The notes: a model not told the origin generated them from the letters alone. A stretch of DNA of 64,000 nucleotides from an uncultured Faecalibacterium sp. (GCA_937907025.1 CALESJ010000021.1:1-64000), one strand, 5' to 3'. Shown: positions 1-7,483, counted from the first letter of the stretch. Made by a program: numbers and translations.

Positions 1-942
1 AAGCTGGCCCGGCTGAATGAACTGAATATACTGCTGGACCAGGAAAAGCAGGAACTCGTACAGAATGAAAAGGAGAATCGTATGCAGAAAGAAAATGTGA
101 ATCTTCATGCAGAAGAAAATGAAGATTGGGAAGCTTCTACAGTCGAGCCAGCCGCAAAGCTGCCCGCAGGATGGAAATGGACGATGTACAGTGATGGAAG
201 CGGCAGATTGGAAGGCCCGGATAAACAGAGTCTGTATTCGTATGATCGCATGACTTACGCCAGTGCAGGGGAAATCGAATATCGCAAAAGCAACAACAGT
301 TCATGGGATGTTTTCCCGGAAGGCTCTCTGGACAGATTTCGCGAATGGGCTGAGCAGCAACTCCTGCAGGAATTGAAGAAGGAACCGCTGCAATATCAGG
401 AGTTTTTGGAGCATCAAAGTCATCAGGATGGTGAAATTGAAAAGAACCCATTGGATATGGAGGACGCAGCCCGGCAGGCCGGGCTGACGGTGCAGCGTGA
501 CCAGGACAAGCCGGGCGCAGCCTACTTCGACGCAGACCAGAACGTGATCCATGTATCGGACGCCGGTTCCGAGGAAGATGTGCGGCTCAGTGAACTGAAG
601 GGCTACGCGGACGCCGTTATCCAGCGCACAGCGACGGTGGAGCAGCCGGTCCGCGACCTGGAGAGCGCGTCCCTGGCGGTGATGCTGGCGGCACGGTATG
701 ACGTTGGGGTAAGTGACCGGCTGTCGCAGCAGCTGGCGTCCGCCCATGCGGAGGCCGTCAAATACCCGACGTTCGACTTGCCGGTCACATTGCAGCGTCT
801 GGACAAAGCCCTGGATTACTGTGACCACTTCCTGGCCCATGAGCAGGAAAGAGCGCTGGAGCAGGAAGCGGAGAATGAGCCGGAGCCGGAACAGGAGACG
901 GAACTGTCGCCTCAAAGCCAGGCGTTCATGATGGACCTGTAA
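1..942 (+). CDS. C-terminal part of a large conjugative-element accessory protein (5' end outside window)
   Basis: The frame is open from base 1, so the ATG at 82 is probably internal and this is the tail of a longer protein. The first residues (KLARLNELNILLDQEK) resemble the end of the very large SNF2 helicase / DNA methylase-type proteins common in Firmicute conjugative elements; that is family recall, not proof. From about residue 50 it has a compact Trp/Tyr-rich segment (LPAGWKW, SLYSYDRMTY), then a helical acidic region ending in a Glu-rich tail. No catalytic motif is visible in this part. It ends 15 bases before the coupling-protein gene, whose ribosome site overlaps its stop, so the two are very likely co-transcribed and this protein belongs to the mobile element. 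The exact function cannot be read from this fragment. Confidence 0.6.
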   Translation, partial: KLARLNELNILLDQEKQELVQNEKENRMQKENVNLHAEENEDWEASTVEPAAKLPAGWKWTMYSDGSGRLEGPDKQSLYSYDRMTYASAGEIEYRKSNNSSWDVFPEGSLDRFREWAEQQLLQELKKEPLQYQEFLEHQSHQDGEIEKNPLDMEDAARQAGLTVQRDQDKPGAAYFDADQNVIHVSDAGSEEDVRLSELKGYADAVIQRTATVEQPVRDLESASLAVMLAARYDVGVSDRLSQQLASAHAEAVKYPTFDLPVTLQRLDKALDYCDHFLAHEQERALEQEAENEPEPEQETELSPQSQAFMMDL

Positions 943-957
943 GGAGGAGATGATTTT

Positions 958-2829
958 TTGAAAAGAGGTTTGCGACCGCTGCTGACGATCGTGATCGTAT
1001 ACGCCCTGGCAACGGCCCTGCAGATGGGGGCCGGGTATGCACCGGGCGATGGGCTGCTCGTCCTGGCAAAGCTGCTGGCGGCTCTGCTGGCCGCAGCGCT
1101 GGTAGAGATGTACAACCGCGCGCCGCTGGCGGTAAAGGATGTGCAGGCCGGGCACGGCCAGCACGGCGACGCGCACTTTATGGATGATGAAGAAAAGAAG
1201 AAAGTGTACGTTGAGGTCCCTCATGGCAGCGAGAAAACGCCGGGGATGCTGGTGGGAGCCACCCGCAGTACCTGGCTACTCGACATCAGCGACCAGTCCG
1301 TCCTGATGGTGGCCCCGCCCGGCGCGGGCAAATCCACCAGCGTATATATCCCGACCATTACTTACAATGCCCGCGTCAACCACAACACCAAAAACGGTAA
1401 AGGCGTCGGGAATGGAGCCAGCATGGTGCTGGTATCCGTCAAGGACGATCTGTACACCATCACCGAGCCGGAACTGCGGCGCTGCGGCTACCGCGTGCTG
1501 AAGCTCGACCTTCGAAATGTGTTCAGTTCCTGCCATTTTAATCTGCTGTATCGCGTCAACGCTGAGATTGATGCCTGGCACAAGGAACAGGACGCCAGGC
1601 GGAAGGCCGTGCATTACGCCACCGCAGAACGGTATGCCAAGACCATTGCCAGTGCCATTATAGGGGCTACTGGTGGTGCCGGGAGCGGTGACAACAGCGA
1701 GTATTTTAACGAGACAGCTCGTGGACTGATAACGGGCCTTGTACTGCTGGTATCGCAGTACGGAAAAGAAGCGGAACGGCACATCGTCAGTGTGTTCAAC
1801 CTCATCGTGGAGTTGGCGGGCGCGGACGCGCCGGAAAGGGGCACTCAGGTCCAGCAGAGCCGCCTGGCCGCCATGCTGGAAAACGTCACTGACCGGCGTA
1901 TCAAGGGCTACGTGGCTACCACGACCAGCGCGGACATCCGCACCACCCTCAACATCATCAGTTCGGCGCTGGCCAAGCTGCTGAAATTTGTTGACATGGA
2001 ATTGGAGCAGCTGATCTGTTCCCATGACAATGCGCTGGATGCGGAGCGCTTCATCGAAACGCCGACTGCGGTTTTCTTGGTTGCACCGGACGAAAACGAG
2101 ACCCGCCATTTTCTTGCATCCCTGTACATCCGTTTCCTGACCGATGACCTGATTGCTCTGGCCGAGCGCCAGGGCGGGCACTGCCCTCGTCCCTTCTTTT
2201 TCTTCCTGGACGAGTTCGGTAACTTCCCCGCAATTCCCGGCGTCACCAGCCTGTTTTCGGCCATCCGCAGCCGCGGCGGGCGTCTGCTGGTGGCTGTGCA
2301 GAGTTACAGTCAGTTCCTGCTCAAATACGACAAAAACGTGACCGAGATCATCAAGGACAACTGCCAGATCCTGCTCAACACGTTTGTATCGCCATCCGCC
2401 CAGGATACCGCATCAAGTATCTCCAAAATGCTGGGCGACGAAACTATCCTGACCGGCTCCACCTCCAAGTCTGACGGCAAGACCACCAGCAGCCACCAGC
2501 TTATGGGCCGCCCCCTTGTTTCCCCGGCTCAGATGGTACGCATTGAGCGTGACACCTGGATCGTTGAAAAAGCGGGCTATGCGCCCATGAAAACGCACCT
2601 GGAAGGCTACTGGAAATATCTTAGCCTGACCGCCGAAGATGCTATAAAAGAGCCGGAAAGCGACTACCAGGAGGTGCGGCTGCTCAGCGTTACAGATATG
2701 CAGCAGGCTCTGCAGTACAGTGCGGATCTTGCCCCGGCTGAACACAAAAGCAAGTTGGCCGCCAACAGCAAAAAAAGGAAACATCGCAACCAGAATGCCG
2801 AGCTGTACCCCGGCAAGTTTGACACCTGA
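958..2829 (+). CDS. traG: TraG/VirD4-type conjugative coupling protein (type IV secretion ATPase)
   Basis: This is the hexameric membrane ATPase that brings the relaxase-DNA complex to the mating channel during conjugation. Two hydrophobic segments lie near residues 6-25 and 32-50, followed by a cytoplasmic ATPase domain. The Walker A motif GAGKST is at residues 122-127, and the Walker B stretch FFFFLDEFGN is near 413-422. The C-terminal part has the usual FVSPSAQDTAS and WIVEKAGYAPMKTH-like segments. The length of 623 residues is normal for Firmicute TraG/VirD4 proteins. The start is TTG, chosen because an AAGGAGGAG site sits directly upstream across the previous stop codon and no ATG fits as well. 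A strong terminator follows at 2849-2884, closing the transcript before the next gene. Its presence shows that a conjugative, not merely mobilisable, element covers this end of the window. Confidence 0.95.
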   Translation: MKRGLRPLLTIVIVYALATALQMGAGYAPGDGLLVLAKLLAALLAAALVEMYNRAPLAVKDVQAGHGQHGDAHFMDDEEKKKVYVEVPHGSEKTPGMLVGATRSTWLLDISDQSVLMVAPPGAGKSTSVYIPTITYNARVNHNTKNGKGVGNGASMVLVSVKDDLYTITEPELRRCGYRVLKLDLRNVFSSCHFNLLYRVNAEIDAWHKEQDARRKAVHYATAERYAKTIASAIIGATGGAGSGDNSEYFNETARGLITGLVLLVSQYGKEAERHIVSVFNLIVELAGADAPERGTQVQQSRLAAMLENVTDRRIKGYVATTTSADIRTTLNIISSALAKLLKFVDMELEQLICSHDNALDAERFIETPTAVFLVAPDENETRHFLASLYIRFLTDDLIALAERQGGHCPRPFFFFLDEFGNFPAIPGVTSLFSAIRSRGGRLLVAVQSYSQFLLKYDKNVTEIIKDNCQILLNTFVSPSAQDTASSISKMLGDETILTGSTSKSDGKTTSSHQLMGRPLVSPAQMVRIERDTWIVEKAGYAPMKTHLEGYWKYLSLTAEDAIKEPESDYQEVRLLSVTDMQQALQYSADLAPAEHKSKLAANSKKRKHRNQNAELYPGKFDT

Positions 2830-2848
2830 GACCCGACATAAGCACAAA

Positions 2849-2884
2849 GCCCCAGGCAGGAAAGGCCCTGCCTGGGGCGTTTTT
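2849..2884 (+). terminator. Rho-independent terminator after traG
   Basis: A perfect 12-base-pair stem (GCCCCAGGCAGG with its complement at 2867-2878) is followed by a run of six T. It separates traG from the helix-turn-helix gene, whose ribosome site begins only a few bases later. Confidence 0.9.
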
Positions 2885-2899
2885 TATAAGGAGAAGTCT

Positions 2900-3943
2900 A
2901 TGTTTATCAAACTATATAATGCGCTCTTTGATTTTGGTTTGAAGCCCAAAGAACTGAAGGTCTACGTGTACCTGTCTGCCTGCCAGAACTGCCTGGGCAC
3001 GGCCACGGTGCGCAGCGCCACCGTCCAGGAGCGGTGTGGCATGAGCGAACACACGGTGCGCACCGCCATTGCCGGACTGGCCCAAAAGGGCCTTGTGACC
3101 GTGTGCCCCCGGCGTGACCGCAACGGCCAGCAGATCGCCCACGCCTACAAGCTGCGGTATCTGAGCGGTGGCTGGTGCAGGCTGCCGCTGGACGCACTTT
3201 CCTTACCCGCACGGGATTTCGCGGTGTATGCCTATCTCTGCAGGTGCGCCAACCGTCTTCGCAAGGCATTCCCGTCTTTCACGCACATGGCCAATGCGCT
3301 GCGCGTAGCCGTGACTACCGTGCAAACGGCCATCAAGAATCTGGCGGCGGCTGGGCTGCTGCTGAAGGCGGCGTTCCGCGCGGGCAAACACAACCTGTAT
3401 ATCCTGGTCGACGCAAAAAAAGAGGCCGCCTGCGGGCAAACACAGACAGCCGTGCATAAAGCACATAAGAACAAAATTACTATACCCTTTTTGGGGAGGG
3501 CTTGTCAAGTGCTTGGCCGTTTTTTTGGGGATGCAGTATGCCAAATTTTGCGGAGCAGTAATAAGACTAACCCTACTTACAGTACAGAAGGAAGAACTAT
3601 ATCTCCCAGTAGGAGGATACTAACGGGAGAAGTGCGCCCTGCGCAGCCGGAATGCAAGGGGCGAAGTGTACCCCTGGCGGGCCAGGAGTTGATCGGCGGG
3701 GCGCGGCGATATTTTTTCCTTTGTACCGCATTGCAAAGCCTTTGGCAAGCAGCTATAATTTGGGACAGGAGGATGCAAAATGATGATGGTGGTAATCAAA
3801 TTCAAGCCGGAGGGGAAGGAGTACCTGTTCGGCGTGCCGGAGGACTACAAGGGCAAGCGGCAGATCAAGCCCGGCAGTCTGGTCCGTGTCCCCGTAAACG
3901 GCGGGAAGAAAAAGGCGCTGTTCCCCGTAGTTCGGGTGGTTGA
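2900..3943 (+). CDS. Winged-helix replication-initiator-like protein; 3' end probably frameshifted
   Basis: The start ATG has a TAAGGAG site just upstream. The protein carries two winged-helix segments, about residues 37-68 (ERCGMSEHTVRTAIAGLAQKG) and 125-165 (MANALRVAVTTVQTAIKNLAAAG). This arrangement is typical of RepA/RepO-like or regulatory HTH proteins of Firmicute conjugative elements. The first ~230 residues look genuine. After about residue 230 (near base 3590) the composition becomes unnatural, and the frame runs on through a likely oriT and 164 bases into the next gene. Adding one A in the short A-run near 3593-3596 would give a stop at 3610-3612, before the oriT. I infer a one-base deletion, either real or a sequencing error. 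The DNA target and exact role are unknown; replication initiation or element regulation are both possible. Confidence 0.7.
   Translation: MFIKLYNALFDFGLKPKELKVYVYLSACQNCLGTATVRSATVQERCGMSEHTVRTAIAGLAQKGLVTVCPRRDRNGQQIAHAYKLRYLSGGWCRLPLDALSLPARDFAVYAYLCRCANRLRKAFPSFTHMANALRVAVTTVQTAIKNLAAAGLLLKAAFRAGKHNLYILVDAKKEAACGQTQTAVHKAHKNKITIPFLGRACQVLGRFFGDAVCQILRSSNKTNPTYSTEGRTISPSRRILTGEVRPAQPECKGRSVPLAGQELIGGARRYFFLCTALQSLWQAAIIWDRRMQNDDGGNQIQAGGEGVPVRRAGGLQGQAADQARQSGPCPRKRREEKGAVPRSSGG
3613..3690 (+). other. Candidate origin of transfer (MOBQ-type nic core)
   Basis: AAGTGCGCCCT at 3630-3640 matches the nic core known from MOBQ-type plasmids (RSF1010 and pIP501/pGO1 class). A second, related GAAGTGTACCCCT lies at 3663-3675, followed by a perfect inverted repeat CCTGGC-GG-GCCAGG at 3673-3686. 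A short CTCC/GGAG inverted repeat precedes it at 3604-3616. The segment is non-coding once the preceding frame is corrected, and it sits between element genes. No relaxase gene is visible in the window, so the matching relaxase is an inference. Confidence 0.5.
3731..3759 (+). promoter_or_regulatory. Sigma-A promoter for the 286-residue element gene
   Basis: TTGCAA at 3731-3736 and a consensus TATAAT at 3754-3759 are separated by 17 bases. An AGGAGG ribosome site follows at 3767-3772, directly ahead of the ATG at 3780. Confidence 0.8.
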
Positions 3944-4640
3944 GGTCGATGTGCCACCGGAGAAGTTAAAGATGATCGGCTACCCGCCACGCCAACTCGC
4001 GCAGAACTATAACCGCCAAAAGCGCCGGGCCGCACACCAGGGAGGCATCATCTATCTGGCGAAAAGGGATAAGGCCGCAAAGCGGGCCATTCTGGGCGGG
4101 CGGCCCATCGACCTGGCCTGGGCGGAAGAAAAGGCTGCCTGGATCGAGGACGATCTGGACATTGAGCCGTATCTGGCGAAAGGTTACGACACCGACGAGG
4201 GTCTGCCGAAGCTGCGTGAGTTACGCCTGGCTATGCGGATGGGCTTCGACGAGAGCGCCTACGACGATCCGACGCTACCGCTGCACATCATCAAGAAGCG
4301 CCGCGTACATCAGTTGCGGGACTGGGCCAGAGAGCAGGGCCTGCTGCCGCCCATGTACTATGAGGACCCGATCCACGGCATCACCAAGGACCAGTTGCGG
4401 GAATTGCTGATCGGTATGGCAAACGGCATCATGCCGGACACCTACGGCCTGAAGCTCATCAAGCTGCACAAGTGTGCGCCCCGTGTGCTGCGGGAAATGC
4501 GCTTGTGCCGGGAGGCCGGTATGACCGGCGACCAGATCCGGCCCTACTGGGCGTTGGGCCTTGAAAAGCTGCGGGAAGTGCGCGCAGCTTTCCTGCAAGA
4601 GCAGCGCGGAGCAAATGTTTCAAGAGATATTGGACGATGA
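3780..4640 (+). CDS. Unrecognised conjugative-element protein (286 residues)
   Basis: I do not recognise this family with confidence. The start is supported by AGGAGG seven bases upstream and by its own consensus promoter. Residues 1-60 look like a small beta-barrel (FKPEGKEYLFGVP, KPGSLVRVPVNGGKKKALFPVVRVVEVD), loosely reminiscent of the DNA-binding N-terminal domain of PriA; that is only a resemblance. The middle is basic (QNYNRQKRRAAHQGG), and the rest is helical with repeated charged helices (LRELRLAMRMGF, LREMRLCREAGMTGDQIRPYW). There is no signal peptide or membrane segment, so it is probably cytosolic and may bind DNA. It lies just after the oriT candidate and is closed by a strong terminator, so it is a single-gene unit. 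A role in DNA processing during transfer is inference from position. Confidence 0.75.
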   Translation: MMMVVIKFKPEGKEYLFGVPEDYKGKRQIKPGSLVRVPVNGGKKKALFPVVRVVEVDVPPEKLKMIGYPPRQLAQNYNRQKRRAAHQGGIIYLAKRDKAAKRAILGGRPIDLAWAEEKAAWIEDDLDIEPYLAKGYDTDEGLPKLRELRLAMRMGFDESAYDDPTLPLHIIKKRRVHQLRDWAREQGLLPPMYYEDPIHGITKDQLRELLIGMANGIMPDTYGLKLIKLHKCAPRVLREMRLCREAGMTGDQIRPYWALGLEKLREVRAAFLQEQRGANVSRDIGR

Positions 4641-4657
4641 ATGACCCGCTTTATTCC

Positions 4658-4692
4658 ACAGGCTGTGCCTATTAGGCACAGCCTGTTTTTTA
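4658..4692 (+). terminator. Rho-independent terminator
   Basis: Perfect 13-base-pair stem (ACAGGCTGTGCCT with its complement at 4674-4686), three-base loop, then a run of T. Confidence 0.92.
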
Positions 4693-4781
4693 CGTTCACA
4701 CGCCAATGTTTGAGTACTTATTTGCAAAAAGCGAAGTCCATAACACGGCAGAGATTTATCATACAGGCTCCCTAAAAAAAA

Positions 4782-4840
4782 TGTACAAAAAATTGTACGC
4801 CCCCTCTTGACAAACGCAACAGTGTACGCTATAATGTACA
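4782..4840 (+). promoter_or_regulatory. Promoter and tandem TGTAC operator sites of the toxin-antitoxin operon
   Basis: A perfect consensus promoter is present: TTGACA at 4807-4812, a 17-base spacer, TATAAT at 4830-4835. Four TGTAC half-sites lie at 4782, 4794, 4823 and 4835, forming two pairs each spaced 12 bases. One pair is upstream of the -35 box and the other overlaps the -10 box. E. coli YefM binds TGTACA-core palindromes with 12-base centre spacing, so autorepression by the antitoxin or its toxin complex is the likely function. Confidence 0.8.
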
Positions 4841-4857
4841 TGTAAGGAGGGAGCAAT

Positions 4858-5106
4858 ATGTTGAACACCAATGTTTCTAACTTTCGGAAAAATATCTTTG
4901 GTATCCTTGAGCAGACAGTAAAGTACAACGAACCTGTGAATGTCAGCACCAAAGAGGGAAACGCCATCATCCTCAGCGAAGAAGATTATAATGGGCTGAT
5001 GGAAACGCTCTATCTTTCCTCTAATCCCCAAGTACGGGACCAGATCATCGAGGGCCTCAACACCCCGCTGGACGAGTGCCTGCCGGAAACTGAGGTGGCC
5101 TGGTAA
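4858..5106 (+). CDS. yefM: Type II antitoxin, YefM/Phd family
   Basis: An 82-residue protein with the usual Phd/YefM layout. The N-terminal DNA-binding half (NVSNFRKNIFGILEQTVKYNEPVNVSTKEGNAIILSEEDYNGLMETLYL) is followed by an acidic tail (IIEGLNTPLDECLPETEVAW) that would wrap and neutralise the toxin. The start ATG follows an AAGGAGGGAG site, and the gene has its own consensus promoter with YefM-like operators. Its stop codon overlaps the start of the toxin gene by one base, so translation is coupled and the antitoxin is made first. In the cell it would bind the toxin and repress the operon. Its place at the end of the conjugative element fits an addiction module that stabilises the element. 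Confidence 0.93.
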   Translation: MLNTNVSNFRKNIFGILEQTVKYNEPVNVSTKEGNAIILSEEDYNGLMETLYLSSNPQVRDQIIEGLNTPLDECLPETEVAW

Positions 5107-5369
5107 TGTACAGTATCGTCTACACCAAAAAGGCTGCCGGGGACATTCCCAAGCTCAAAGCTGCAAGGCTGGACAAAAAAGCCAAGGCGCTGATTGATCT
5201 GCTGCGGGAAAATCCCTATCAGACCCCACCGCCGTATGAAAAGCTCGTGGGTAATTTGAAAGGGGCTTATTCCCGAAGGATCAATATCCAGCACCGACTT
5301 GTCTACGAAGTCGTGGAGGATGCAAAAACAGTAAAAATCCTCAGCCTTTGGACACACTACGACTTCTAA
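5106..5369 (+). CDS. yoeB: Type II toxin, Txe/YoeB family ribosome-dependent mRNA interferase
   Basis: An 87-residue RelE-superfamily toxin that, in its family, cleaves mRNA in the ribosomal A site and halts translation. Family landmarks are visible: YEKLVGNLKGAYSRRINIQHRLVYEV contains the conserved Glu and Arg region, and the C-terminus WTHYDF has the His-Tyr pair that corresponds to catalytic His83-Tyr84 of E. coli YoeB. The start ATG overlaps the antitoxin stop (TAATG), the classic arrangement. All expected catalytic positions seem present, so the toxin is probably active. A weak terminator with an eight-base-pair stem follows at 5391-5418. The pair is the last recognisable element gene before the non-coding stretch leading to tRNA-Arg. 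Confidence 0.94.
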   Translation: MYSIVYTKKAAGDIPKLKAARLDKKAKALIDLLRENPYQTPPPYEKLVGNLKGAYSRRINIQHRLVYEVVEDAKTVKILSLWTHYDF

Positions 5370-5390
5370 CCTATTATGCAGAAAAAAAGA

Positions 5391-5424
5391 AAGTCAAGTG
5401 ACTTTCGCCGCTTGACTTCTCTTT
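5391..5424 (+). terminator. Terminator after the toxin-antitoxin operon
   Basis: AAGTCAAG at 5391-5398 pairs with CTTGACTT at 5411-5418, followed by CTCTTTT. Stem is AT-rich, so termination may be partial. Confidence 0.6.
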
Positions 5425-5949
5425 TGAATCTGCTTATAATAGTCCCGATAAGAACTCCACGCTGTTTGCCGGTTATCAACCCGGCGAACACATACCACAA
5501 GGCTTAAAAGAAAGACAGCGTTGTGGGGTAATGTGGCACTAAGCAATACAATTCTGTGTTGTATATCTGTATGGTGATAAACCAATTCCAGTTGGTTTAC
5601 TGCCTTAACAGTATACAAACCAGTTTGATATTTGTCAAGGTACACGAACCCCCACCACTGTAATGGTCGGGGGTTTTTATCGTTGTACCTTGAAAACCGA
5701 ATACAGGTTCCTGTTTCTTTTCTGTACCGCAGTCGGCTGCACAAGCCGTTGGGCTGTAACAAGCCCCGCTGCGCCACAGGCCCCCATAGGCAGAAACCTC
5801 CAGCCGGGATGCTGGGTCGGGGGAAAGCGGGATGAACACCCGCTGCCAGGAACTTTTATATAAAACGCCTTTACTGCTTCAGAGCAGATCGGCGGCGGTG
5901 ATCCTATATGGGGATTGCCGCTGCCAGTGTGCCCTGAAAAGCGATACAA
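5425..5949. other. Long non-coding stretch with a cluster of hairpins (possible structured RNA or element end)
   Basis: No convincing gene was found in this 520-base stretch; the open frames lack ribosome sites and protein-like composition. From 5730 on, the plus strand can form five compact hairpins: CGGCT/AGCCG at 5734-5748, GGGCT/AGCCC at 5751-5766, CCAGC/GCTGG at 5800-5815, AGCGGG/CCCGCT at 5826-5844, and a longer imperfect one at 5891-5925. The first part (5425-5640) is AT-rich and plain. The boundary of the conjugative element is expected somewhere here. A non-coding RNA, a transposon end or recombinase-binding arms are all possible; the sequence alone does not decide. Confidence 0.45.
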
Positions 5950-5990
5950 ACAAAAAATGCACCGAGGCATCTCTGCCCCGGTGCGGTGCA
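5943..5990 (-). terminator. Terminator downstream of tRNA-Arg
   Basis: On the minus strand a stem (CACCG..GCA with TGC..CGGTG) follows directly after the tRNA CCA end and is followed by TTTTTTG. Confidence 0.8.
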
Positions 5991-6067
5991 TGGTGCGCCG
6001 GAAGAGACTCGAACTCCCGACCTTCTGATTCGTAGTCAGACACTCTATCCAGCTGAGCTACCGGCGC
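5991..6067 (-). tRNA. tRNA-Arg, anticodon ACG
   Basis: A full 77-base cloverleaf on the minus strand. The acceptor arms GCGCCGG (6067-6061) and CCGGCGC (6001-5995) pair perfectly, the anticodon loop reads CTACGAA (anticodon ACG), the T-arm contains GTTCGAGTC, and the CCA end is encoded at 5993-5991. The 3' end faces the conjugative element at 1-5990; tRNA 3' ends are common integration targets, so this may be the element's attachment gene. Confidence 0.97.
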
Positions 6068-6159
6068 AAGCGCGAAGCACGAGTATTATATTACCAGACC
6101 CCGCACCATATGTCAACCACTTTTTCCGAACTTATTTTGTCATTAGTGGCAAAAATCGT

Positions 6160-7380
6160 TCATTTCTTGTTCTTGGACCCTCTTGCACGCTGAGAAACGC
6201 GCATAGAGGAGGTATTATCCAGGGTATGCAGGCGATAGGTCAGCAAATATCCGTCATGTTCGGGACGGCGGTAAAATTCGGCCCGCACCCGTTCCATGGG
6301 GCTGCTTCCATCGGAAGCCAGACCGCCCAGCAGCAGGACAAACCGGGTATCGCTGTACCGGGACACCACATCGCTTCCGCGCAGGGTCCGGCACAGCACA
6401 TTTTCCAGTACACGCATGGCAGCCGCTGTACGCGTGCTGCCCGGCCGGGAAACCGGCGGCACAATGCTCACCGTGACCAGGAACAGGGACAGGTCATATC
6501 GCGCGCGCATACGCATCTGCACCCGGCAGATGCTGCGGAAGGTTTCGTACCCGCACAGGTAGGCTCCATCCGTTTCATTTTCGCAGACTTCTTTCAAAAT
6601 ATGGTCCAGGTCTGTTTCCATGGCCAGCTCGCTTTGCTGCATCCGCTTGTAACTGCCGTTGAGGTTGCGTCCCCGGCCATCCCCGTGCAGACAACCGGCT
6701 TCGGCCGCCTGCCGGGCCACCTGCTCCGCTTCCGCGTTGTGGCCCAGGTTTTCCAGGGCCAGAATCTGCTCCACATACAGCCGCTCATCAAAGCGGTCGG
6801 CGCACAGGCCCTGGCGGCAAAGTTCCACCACCTGCTCCATATCGCCGCCGTCCTCACAGAATTCAATCAGCGAAAACAGGGTATCTTTATAGAGATTGTG
6901 CAGCCACACGCGCTGCCGTTCCACCCAGGGTTCCCCTGCCGAGTCGGGCAGAAGACGCCCGCCGTACTGGGCAATAATACGCCGGTACAGGTCGGCACGG
7001 ACAGCCGGGTCGGTTTCATTTTCCGCCTGCTCGGCCAGACGGCGGATGGTGAAGATATCCACCTCGCAGTCCAGGTCCATATTCCATACATAAGAGCCAC
7101 GGCTGGTCAGGATGCAATTGACCAGCGCCGGGTCCTCCTTGGCAGCCATGGTGCGGAACCGGTGCATCACCGCCCGCAAAGACATATCGGCATCTCCCGC
7201 ATTGCCCCACAGCGCGGCGGTCAGTTCCCCATGGGTAGCCGGGCGGCCGTACTGTAAAAGCAGATACTGCACCAGAAGCTGAATCTTGCGCGACTGCGCC
7301 ATACCGGCCAGAACCGGCCGGCCATCGAGAGCGATCTCAAACCTGCCAAGCAGGGTGATCTGAATTTTCGGCTTTGTCAT
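6160..7380 (-). CDS. SARP-type transcriptional regulator with degenerate GGDEF-like domain
   Basis: A 406-residue regulator. Residues 1-100 form an OmpR-like winged helix of the SARP type (IQITLLGRFEIALDGRPV at the start, then GELTAALWG). Residues 100-240 form the helical bacterial transcriptional activator domain (YRRIIAQYGGRLLPD, LYVEQILALENLGHNAEAEQ). The C-terminal part, from about 280, resembles a GGDEF domain (VLENVLCRTLRGSDVVSRYSDTRFVLLL), but the signature reads SDTRF instead of GGDEF, so diguanylate cyclase activity is not expected; it may sense a ligand or dimerise. A promoter TTGAAA-N18-TATACT lies at about 7447-7476 on the minus strand. It stands alone, without an obvious target operon. 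It is presumably cytosolic and its target genes are unknown. Confidence 0.85.
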   Translation of the reverse strand: MTKPKIQITLLGRFEIALDGRPVLAGMAQSRKIQLLVQYLLLQYGRPATHGELTAALWGNAGDADMSLRAVMHRFRTMAAKEDPALVNCILTSRGSYVWNMDLDCEVDIFTIRRLAEQAENETDPAVRADLYRRIIAQYGGRLLPDSAGEPWVERQRVWLHNLYKDTLFSLIEFCEDGGDMEQVVELCRQGLCADRFDERLYVEQILALENLGHNAEAEQVARQAAEAGCLHGDGRGRNLNGSYKRMQQSELAMETDLDHILKEVCENETDGAYLCGYETFRSICRVQMRMRARYDLSLFLVTVSIVPPVSRPGSTRTAAAMRVLENVLCRTLRGSDVVSRYSDTRFVLLLGGLASDGSSPMERVRAEFYRRPEHDGYLLTYRLHTLDNTSSMRVSQRARGSKNKK

Positions 7381-7483
7381 GGACGGGCACGCTCCTCTTC
7401 TTTCCTTTCCCCGTCCGGATGGCGCGGAAAGGGATGTTACAAGTATAAAGAATACAGCAATTTTTTTTCAAGCGTTCCTAAGC

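Noticed and set aside
5394..5991. Several open frames in the stretch before tRNA-Arg
   Set aside because: No ribosome sites, odd composition, and the frames overlap hairpins and a tRNA; more likely non-coding.
7370..7480. Active diguanylate cyclase or c-di-GMP synthesis by the SARP-GGDEF protein
   Set aside because: The signature is SDTRF rather than GGDEF, so catalysis is not expected.
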